Positions 56,083-64,000 of a DNA stretch of 64,000 bases are shown piece after piece. The notes beneath the pieces were generated by a model. It saw nothing but the letters and a program-made list of their open reading frames with translations, was not told the DNA's origin and made no database searches. Source of the stretch: Ryuthela nishihirai (Eukaryota > Arthropoda > Arachnida > Araneae > Heptathelidae); contig JAWZYU010000013.1 in the NCBI GenBank assembly GCA_038380435.1, positions 60,662,946 to 60,726,945 of the forward strand, written 5' to 3'. Both the position numbers and the translations under genes were made by a program. Within the stretch, counting starts at the first letter, position 1. Every line of letters starts with the position of its first letter.

Positions 56083-57560
56083 TTTTCTTTGTCACTAAAA
56101 TACTTATCTTCAAAAACTTTTATTTCATATATGACTCATTAACATCGACCACATTTCTCCCCTCCTCCTCTTTGTGGGGGTCGCGTTTCAGGCACCTCAT
56201 TGTCGTTTCAGCACGACATTGGCGATATCACAAACTTTAATTTGTAATATAATTCGTTAAGGCCGACTCACCTAAATTTGCGTACCCTTTGGTGGCATTT
56301 TTCGAAGTAGTCTGCGATGGTAATTTTCCTAACGGCTCGATTCATACGTTAACAATCTTAATACAATCAATCAATCTTAATACACGATTCTGACATAAGC
56401 TGAGAGCTTCAAAATTGTGCATTACGTTCTTGCAGATGAAAACCCATTCTTTCATTTTACTCTCTCTCACCATACCTTCGTTAAAAAAACTTGAAGAAGC
56501 CCATGTTTTGCATATTAAAAATATATAAATATAAAAATAAAAAAGCTATCTTTCTTTATGCGCCCTAAAAAGTAGAAAATAAAACTCAGTCCAATCCTAT
56601 CAATGGTGCAATATCTTTATTCAGTTCGTATTCACTTCAAAGGAAGATACGGCGCAGGCAGTCTTGTTGAGTAGGAAAGTCGGCGCCCTATCTTCCTTTC
56701 AAGTTAAATACGAACCCAATGCTTGATTGAACTATCTTTAATTTTACTTTTTACGTTGTAGGGATAATAAAAGAAAATACGTAATTTTTAAATTTCTAAA
56801 TTTCTATTTTTTCTTTGTCACTAAAAATACCTATCTTCAAAAACTTTCATTTGATATATGACTCGTTAACATCGACCTTATTTCTCCTCTCTTCCTTTTT
56901 TGTGCGGGTCGCGTTTAAGGCAGCCATTAACGTTGGAGATATCACAAGCTTTAATTTGGGATATAATTCGTTAAGGCCGGCTCACCTAAATTTGCGTACC
57001 CTTTGGGAGGCATATTTCGAAGTAGTCTACGACGGTCCTCATATGAGCTGTGATTTGACACATAACTCGTAATTGTAAGCCCTCGCATTCGAAAGATGTA
57101 CTATATACATTCGAAAGATGAACAATTTTCCATTTCCCGTTTTCAGGGGGAGGGGGAAGAAAGCAAGGAGGGAATATTTTTATTACCCACAACACTACCC
57201 TAGTCACAAGTTTTTCTTTAATATAAAACTTGTTACATTTGGTCTTCGCGTTCGAAAGATATAGTAGAACAATTCTTCATATTTTTTCACCATTTTTGGA
57301 GAGGAAAGAACGCATGAGGTCGTATTTTTAAAATATGTGACACCTCCATATCATTGGTTTTCATTGACGCACAGCCTGCTACTTTTGTCCCTCGCTTTCC
57401 AAATATATAGCAGATAAATCGTTTTATCTCTTATTTTCCCTTATGTAGGGAGAAAGAAAGTATGGGGTTATTTTATAGCCTATTACACAACACGCATCAC
57501 AAGCTTTCATTTGACACAATATCATTGAGTTTGTCCGTCGCGTTCAAAAGATATGGTTGA
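56083..57560 (+). repeat. Modular repeat field, second locus
   Basis: The block TTTGTCACTAAAA.TAC.TATCTTCAAAAACTT..ATTT.ATATATGACTC.TTAACATCGAC, followed by GGGTCGCGTTT.AGGCA and CTCACCTAAATTTGCGTACC, occurs at 56088-56320 and at 56813-57035 (about 725 bp apart). From 57145 to 57560 the GGGAAGAAAGCA..(G)GG..TTTAT, CACAAG.TTT, TTCGAAAGATATAG..GAACAA module runs three times at about 150 bp. It is related to 5480-6560. A hairpin at 56624-56715 lies between. Confidence 0.65.
56624..56715. repeat. Imperfect hairpin
   Basis: Arms GTTCGTATT.ACTTCAAAGGAAGATA..GGCGC and the complement, with small bulges, around a loop of about 30 nt. A similar GGAAGAT..GGGC arrangement is seen near 5270-5330. Confidence 0.65.
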
Positions 57561-58080
57561 ACAACAGATTTAACAAATGAACAAACCGATAAAGGACGAT
57601 CGAAAATAAACAGGAAGACAGGTAAAAACTGAAAGACATAATGAATCTATAGATATTTTCGTTCAAATTATACCGACAAATTTCTAATGTGCTTCAATAT
57701 GATGACTTTGAATTCTTTGGGATAATAAAATATTACATGGTATCAGTTATTCAACATCTCCGAGGAGAAAATATATTCTGTGGTTGTAATTTTGATTGTT
57801 ATACTAATATTATTTGTTTTATCATTCATTTGTCTATATTTTATATATTTATATAATTATTAAAATAATATATTTATATATTTATATATTATATAATTTT
57901 ATATAAGACAGGAATATTAATGTAGACAAAAGTTGTAAACAACTGACAAATGAAAAACTTGATATTTTGTTAGATAAAAAGTAGCAACTAGAAGAACGCA
58001 TATCACCTTTGGTGCTTATGGGAATCCCGTTTCCAAAGAGACTGAAGTTTTTCGTTTACATACTTTTCCATTGCTTGAAA
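57561..58080. other. AT-rich intronic DNA
   Basis: Includes a dense TATATTTATATA run at 57840-57905. Nothing else recognised. Confidence 0.5.
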
Positions 58081-58165
58081 GTTTTAATTTGGGATAATGG
58101 ATGATGGGCAGAATGCAAATGAATAATTTGCATTTTCCCCATCATCCATTAGCCCAAATTAAAAC
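58081..58165. repeat. Foldback hairpin
   Basis: Nearly complete hairpin of 85 bp. The arms begin GTTTTAATTTGGG.TAATGG and GATGATGGG, and an inner stem AATGCAAAT/ATTTGCATT closes on a 4-nt loop. It may be a small MITE. Confidence 0.75.
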
Positions 58166-59302
58166 GTAATCGAAATTTACAATATTAAATTCGCCATATT
58201 TAATAAATTTACGAGGTTAATATTTTATTCCTCCCCGACTTACGTAAGGATTGCATTCCGCGGAACTTTACCCAAATCGAATTTTATATAAGTCGGAATT
58301 TCTCTAAATGCTTATGCAGCACTTGCAGCTATGCACGCGGAATATGATTGAAGCAAAAAAGGAATGTTCGACGAACATGTAATTAGAATTATTCATTCAA
58401 TTTTTTTATCTCACGCGCAGGAAAAATTTACCAAATGGTGCTTCGAAATACGAAATAAAAGGGTTAAGACAAGTGCCAGTACAAACACCCTTAGAGAGAA
58501 AATACTCTTAAAGCGTTTCACTCGGCTTGTGGGTGTCTGGTTGACTCACTCGCTGGGTGAAGGAAAGCGAACGGGCAAGTTCTATCTCTCGAGCATCGCT
58601 GCCATAAGCAACGCCTCCAGCTGATAAGTACGCCGCTGCGGAGGTTGAGGGCTGTGGAGATTTAGAAGAGGTCGGGTGTGCAAGGACGGGAGCATCGTAT
58701 GGAGCATATTCAGCATTTCATTTAAAACAGAGATGAATTACAATATAACACATTGAATGTTGAATGCACTTTTTTTAAGGCACTTGGCCTATGGAGTTAC
58801 ACCATCTACCTATATTTGCCGTCCTACTCGGGTCCTCCATTTATTTCCTACGGGTTTCAAATTACGTTTCCAAGATTTTCTTAAGTTTGCATCGGCCGGC
58901 AAAAATTTACGTGAAGTCAAATTTACCTCAGTCAATTATTACGTCAATCGGGGAGTGGTTGCATTTGTCCTTTATTTTTTAAACTTCAAAAGTTTCTTTT
59001 CTCAAACCCCTTTGAAAAAAGTGGCTATATTATTGTTGTCAGTGGGACATTTTTGACACACTACCACCGATATTTCAAATTTCTACAATAAACAGATCGC
59101 TTGCAATATTCGTTAAACGTTCCGCCATTTCTACATTTAGTTATCTCTAACAACATAAATTAAAAATACCTAAGTATTTATTTATTTATTTTAAGTATTT
59201 GAAAAATGCGAATTATAATATTTGATTTTTACCAATCCGACTCAAAAATAGCTTTCCAGTTATCTATGTATTTTAGTTAATGCTTCTTTTTCCCAATTAT
59301 CA
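58166..59302. other. Intronic DNA, no gene recognised
   Basis: Contains a diverged copy of the dispersed repeat also seen at 27920 and 28240 (about 59070-59240). The open stretches near 58364-59056 show no family signal. Confidence 0.45.
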
Positions 59303-61890
59303 AATCATTATCATCATCATCATCCTCAAGCAGCCATGGGCTACGGAGGTCCAACCAGACTGTGCAGTTTAATTCTCCAAGCATATCTGTCCTGAGCTAC
59401 ATCTGCTGCGTCCGGCCACTGTACACCATTTCTAACAAGGTTCTGTTTGACATTGTCTGCCCACCGCATCCTAGGTCTCCCCCTCTTTCTGAGGACTCTA
59501 CGAACACTGATCGTAACCTTATTCGCCAATCTATAATTATCCATACGGGCAACATGGCCAAACCAGCGGAGTCTCTCTCTGCACAATATGTTGCTTAAAG
59601 GAGGTTGCAAACTCCTTTGCCTAACCTCATCATTAGTTACAAAGTTAAACCACCTAATACCCAAGACACTACGCAAGAATCTAGAATCAAAAGCATCTAG
59701 TTTCCTGTTATCTTGTTTACATAGCGTCCAAGTCTCACTACCATAACTAACCCTAGAAAGAACCAAACTATTATACAGTCTAATTTTAGTCTTTAGGTGT
59801 TTACACCTATTTCTCCACACTCTCCATAGATTCTTAAAAGTCCCGGCAGAAATCCCTATTCGTCTCTTAATCTCATGCCGGAAATCACCAGTATCTGTTA
59901 CGTAGCTCCCAAGATAATTAAACTGTGACACCTGCTCAAGGGCGCAACCATTCACATTAACTGAATCACAGCCTGCCTGACAATTTTCATCACTTTAGTT
60001 TTCTCTCTGTTTAAACCAATCCTACCCTACTACCAGTCTCATTAACAGCTCGGATGAAAGAGTTCATCTCATCAACATCATTTGCCAAAAGGGATAAATC
60101 ATAAGCATAATCTAATTCAGAAATTTTAGTATCTCCAGACCATTTAAGGCCAAAATCTTTCCCTTGAAGTGAATTTCGCATAACATAATCAACCAAACTA
60201 AAGAGAAAAGGAGACAAAATACACACTTGTCGAACACCAGAAGTAATGCTAAACCAATTGCTACAAACTTTACTAATTCTCACACACGACGCAGTGTTAT
60301 TATAGAGAGCTTTAATTATGTGAACCTACTTGTCAGGTATACCGTATGATCTCACAATCAACCACAAATTATGTCGATCAACAGGGTCGAAAGCTTTTTG
60401 AAATCAACAAAGCTAGCAACCAAAGGTTTCTGAAACTCTAAACATTTCTCAAGAATCTGCCTAAGTGAAAATATCTGATCCACACATCCCCTACCACTTC
60501 TGAATCCACATTGCTCATCACGCAATTGACTGTCAACCAGATTCTTAATTCTATTAAGCACAATCATGCAAAGAACTTTACCTGGAACAGAGAGTAGACT
60601 GATACCTATATAGTTATCACAAGAACTGCGATCACCTTTTTTGAAAATAGGGATAATAATAGCTCTGGTAAAATCCTTAGGAACCATGCCTTTATCATAA
60701 AAGATATTCAAAATTTCAGTCATCGAAGTGGTAACCGAAACATTCTCAGCTGTAAGCATTTCGGTAGTAATTTCATCTACCCCTGGGGATTTATGAAGTT
60801 TGAGTTTAGAAACAGACAAAATAACTTCAGATTGTGTTATATGGCCAACATTAAAGCCATCAATGCATCTATCATCATTGCAAACAATGGGAGTAGAACT
60901 AACCACATTGTTTAGAACATTATTGAAATGCTCAACCCACCTAGCCATGACAGAATACTCACCTTCTATAATCTTACCTTGTTTATTCTCAATCCGTGTA
61001 TGCCTGTCAGTTTTCTACCACACAAAACATTAACTATCTGTTAACGTTTATGTTAATGTTAATGAAAACTGTTGTACTGTCTAACTGCTTCCTCAGCTTT
61101 GTCAGCCATGCCATCAAGCCAAAGATTCTTATCAGCAGATAACTGATCCTTTATACGTTTATTACACTCTCTGTAATCCTTTCTATTAGGACTAGTAGGG
61201 TACTGATTAAGGACATTCCTTCAATTCCTTCTTTCAGAAATAAGCTCAAGTGCCTTATCACTCAAATAATTCTCCCTCCTTTGCTCCTTTTTTCCTAAAA
61301 GAATACTGTTAGTGTCCAAAACATTCTGTTTAAAATGACCACATTCTTCCTCAACTTCAGTAGTAAGCATACCATGACTGTCATAATGACTAAGTAACCT
61401 ATCATGGTAAGCTTTGGCTATAACTGGGTCTTTCAGAGCTTCAGTATTAAAAGCAATTTTTTTAACCTTAGCACAACATTTTTTAAGTTTAAGTTGCAAG
61501 ACATTTTTAACAAGGTGACGATCAAATCCAATTTCAGCTCCCCTATATGACCTGGTATTCCTAACAGAACTAGCCGATTTGCTGTTAATTAATATATAAT
61601 CAATCGCATTCTTATGCAGCCCATCAGGTGAAACCCATGTGTACTTATGTATGTCGCGGTGTTTGTAATACGTGTTAGTTATTCTGAAACCATTGAGTGT
61701 ACGTACTTGTAGGAGACGTTGCCCATTGCCATATTGCAGCTACCAATACCAAAAGGGCCTATCACTCCTCCCCAAAGGTTAGAGTCAGTACCAACTTTGG
61801 CATTGAAGTCACCTAGAACAAGGGTAATATCTCCTTTCTTGACCTGAAGTTGTCCATAAAACCTATCCTTCTCATCCTCATCGGTAAAGG
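59303..61890 (-). mobile_element. RTE-like non-LTR copy, most complete coding copy
   Basis: Antisense. It starts with a (CATCAT)n tail at 59309. The C-terminal domain is open for 204 codons at 59341-59955 (GCALEQVSQFNYLGSYVTDT, LVLSRVSYGSETWTLCKQDN, LRWFGHVARMDNYRLANKV, KRGRPRMRWADNVKQNLVRN). The RT follows at 60011-60283 (RQVCILSPFLFSLVDYVMRN; the catalytic box reads YAYDL instead of YADDL) and 60358-60948 (HKSPGVDEITTEML, AIIIPIFKKGDRSS, NRIKNLVDSQLRDEQCGFRS). The linker is at 61221-61499 and the endonuclease tail (GDFNAKVGTDSNLWGGVIGP) at 61760-61830. The 5' part is missing beyond about 61890. Frameshifts are few, but the active site is lost. Confidence 0.94.
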
Positions 61891-62039
61891 TATTATAAAA
61901 ATAATGTAAAAATATTATAAAAATAATTATACTCGGACACTCTTGTCCCCCCCCCCCCAATCTCTTCTTAAATAAGTCTTATTATGGAATGTTGAAGTTT
62001 ATAAGCTTGTCAGCGTTATTAACCTCCTAAAACAGAAGG
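61891..62039. other. Intronic DNA with C-run
   Basis: AT-rich, with ten Cs near 61948. Nothing recognised. Confidence 0.5.
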
Positions 62040-62373
62040 CCAATGGAACAAATTTATGACGTCAGCTTATTAAGTAGTCTTACTATATAGATAAGTCTTT
62101 ACTTTTAATTGTAGTATTATTACTGGCGGTCTCTTGTGCTAACCTTTATACTAATGTTTATCTATAAATATATTTTATTTAGAAATCAAATTATTCTTGT
62201 TTATTATCAAATATGATAATGCTAATATAAATAACTTTTGTCCTAAATAAAATATATTTATAGATAAACATTAGTATAATTAGCACAAAGTCCACCAATA
62301 ATAATATTAGAATTAAAAATATAAGAAATGACTATAAGGACTACTTAAGTGACGTCACAAATTTGGTACCATG
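62040..62373. repeat. Long palindromic element (MITE-like)
   Basis: About 334 bp whose two halves are inverted copies. Outer arms carry AAATTT.TGACGTCA and TTAAGTAGTC (62050-62080 and 62340-62365). Inner arms carry TTATACTAATGTTTATC and TATAAATATATTTTATTTA with their complements (about 62140-62180 and 62245-62290). Divergence between arms is modest, with small indels. No coding capacity. Confidence 0.8.
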
Positions 62374-63234
62374 GCTTTCTGTTATAGGAGATGTTGCTTA
62401 AGTAATTGGGGGACCTGAAGCCAAGTCCTAAATGGGTATCCTGGAACAAAGTTTCAATAGGAACCTTAGAGCTATATTCTAAATGGAGACCCTTTATCCT
62501 TCGAAACTGAAAAATAATGAAAATTGACCTACTTTATGTATATTCGTAGATTGACGTGATAAAAAATAACATTACTTTAAAAGAAGCAAAAAACAGGTGG
62601 GGGCCCTGTAGATCGGGAGAAGTAATTGAAATAAAAAGTATAAATTATACTTTTATAATTATAATTAACATTATAATATTAAGTATATAAAGAGTCAACT
62701 CTATGCTGCAGCATATTTGTGGCTATCACATTAAAAGTATTACTTTTACTCCTCAATTTTTTAAGAAAAAATTTCACTTCATGCTTAATTAACTAAATCG
62801 GATACTAATAACAAAAAATCTTGCTTAAATCTAATGCTTATGCATTTCCCTTAACAATAAGCTCTATTGCAATAGTAATTAAAATTATTACATTAGGTAT
62901 CATTCTCAAGAATTGCTTCGGAAAAAAAATAAATTTTGTTCTTTAAAGAATTACCCTTAAATATTATTGGGTAAACACTTGAAATTTTCGGATATTAATA
63001 GATAATAACTTTCAATTGTAACACGATTATTTTTAAACATATTTTTGGTTATGGAGAGTTTAAATCATTATCTTCGACCAGATGACTATATACTTACCGT
63101 TTGCGTAGGTTAGCTTACTGTGCAAATGTGCTGCCCTTATGTCAAGTTTTGAAGTTTCAACGCACTTGTTAAAGAGATTAGCGGAAATGGGCAAGCATTC
63201 CCATTACGTAGGCACTTCGGCATTTCATTCTTTC
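62374..63234. other. AT-rich intronic DNA, nothing recognised
   Basis: No features supported. Confidence 0.5.
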
Positions 63235-64000
63235 CAAAATGCCTTATCACCGAATAATTTTTCCTCCTCTGCTCCTTTTTACCTTAAAGAATATTGTGAG
63301 TTTCAAGAAAAGCTTGTTTAAAGCGATCCCATTTTTCTTCAACTTCAGTAGTAAGCAAATCATGACTGTCATAATGACTAAATAACCTATCGTAGAAGCT
63401 TTAGTTATAACTGGGTCTTTCAGAACTTCAATGCTAAAGGTAACGTTATTAACTTTAGCACAATATTTAAGTTTATGTTCCAAAACATTTTTAACAAAGT
63501 AATGATCAGATCTTATTTCAGCTCCCCTATATGATTTGGTATTCCTAAAAGAAGTAGTCCATTTCGCTGTTAAAATATATAATCAATGATATTCTTATGC
63601 AGCCCATCTGGTGAAACTCATGTGTACCTATGTAGTCGGTGTGTTTGCAACAAGTGTTAGTTATGCTGAAACCATTAAGTTTACTTACTGTAGAAGACGT
63701 TGCCCATTGCAAATGCAGCTATGTACCAATACCAAAAGAGCCTATCACTCCTCCCCAAAGGTCAGAGTAAGTACTAACTTTGGTATTGAAGTCACCTAGA
63801 ACAAGGGTTATATCTCCTTTCTTGACAGAATTAAAAATATCCTGAAGTTGTCCGAAAAACCTATCTTTCTCATCTTTATCGATCCACCAGCTGATTAAAC
63901 ATATCTCGTAGCTCAACAAGAGCACACCAGTGCTGCAAAATCAGGATCCATAATCAAGCTCAGAGTCATTATTCAATTCTGTTTGGTGTATATGTGCAGC
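63235..64000 (-). mobile_element. RTE-like non-LTR copy, endonuclease part, running off the window
   Basis: Antisense. 63247-63483 is the linker (relic of DPVI.KA..RYLVIMTVM.CLL). 63600-63720 is the endonuclease end (complement of ATGGGCAACGTCTTCTACAG). 63719-63890 is DKDEKDRFFGQLQDIFNSVK and GDITLVLGDFNTKVSTYSDL. Beyond about 63895 the sequence jumps to the family's 5' UTR (complement TCTGAGCTTGATTATGGATC and a GATTTTGC.GCACTGGTG block), so the first part of the endonuclease is deleted. It continues past 64000. Confidence 0.85.

Noticed and set aside
58364..58624. Open frame with FTRLVGVWLTHSLGEGKRTG
   Set aside because: No family recognised and no splice or start context; left as non-coding.

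Overview
This 64 kb window looks like AT-rich nuclear DNA from an animal, most likely an arthropod. Nearly all of it is intronic and packed with transposable elements. The only host gene I can recognise is an axonemal dynein heavy chain on the minus strand. Four of its exons lie, in transcription order, at 50639-50794, 25070-25238, 16113-16239 and 7494-7710. All splice sites are GT/AG, all intron phases agree, and together the exons encode about 223 contiguous residues of the AAA3 region. The window is therefore the inside of one gene, with introns of about 25.4, 8.8 and 8.4 kb, and the gene continues beyond both edges. A working axonemal dynein suggests an animal with flagellated sperm or motile cilia. 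The Tc1/mariner types and the DUF4817-type transposase fit arthropods, perhaps a chelicerate, but I cannot name a species.

The introns hold several element families. (1) A non-LTR retrotransposon of RTE/Nimbus-like type, with an APE endonuclease, a reverse transcriptase, a long 5' UTR and a 3' (GAT)n/(ATC)n tail, is present at about eleven places: 8255-8640, 10951-11918 (two pieces head to head), 16500-20992, 24000-24605, 25625-26224, 33600-35955, 39801-48212, 59303-61890 and 63235-64000. One copy (39801-48212) still has a 12-bp target duplication. (2) A 5.96 kb LTR-type element (40978-46938) is nested in that copy and flanked by GCTG. (3) Tc1/mariner elements lie at 9555-10533, 11921-12523, 26225-27165, 27338-27875, 37435-38930 and 51841-53339. 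(4) There are three or more tRNA-derived SINE families. (5) There are palindromic MITEs, including the same 220-bp palindrome at 8712 and 39263. (6) An antisense Gypsy gag/protease remnant (53460-54684) lies back to back with a 5'-truncated Jockey/CR1-like reverse transcriptase (54685-56075) that keeps its open frame.

Layout: 1-7490 is the intron after the last visible exon, with dispersed repeats. 7711-16112 is an intron with an RTE fragment, a palindromic MITE, a Tc1 relic, a deleted mariner and SINEs. 16240-25069 is dominated by an RTE copy with its 5' half inverted, and by a second non-LTR element with an RNase H domain. 25239-50638 is the giant intron with most of the nested insertions. 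50795-64000 lies upstream of the first visible exon and holds the DUF4817 mariner, the Gypsy/Jockey pair, a modular repeat field and two antisense RTE copies. No mobile element here looks fully competent. Coordinates of repeat edges are by eye and may be off by a few to tens of bases.
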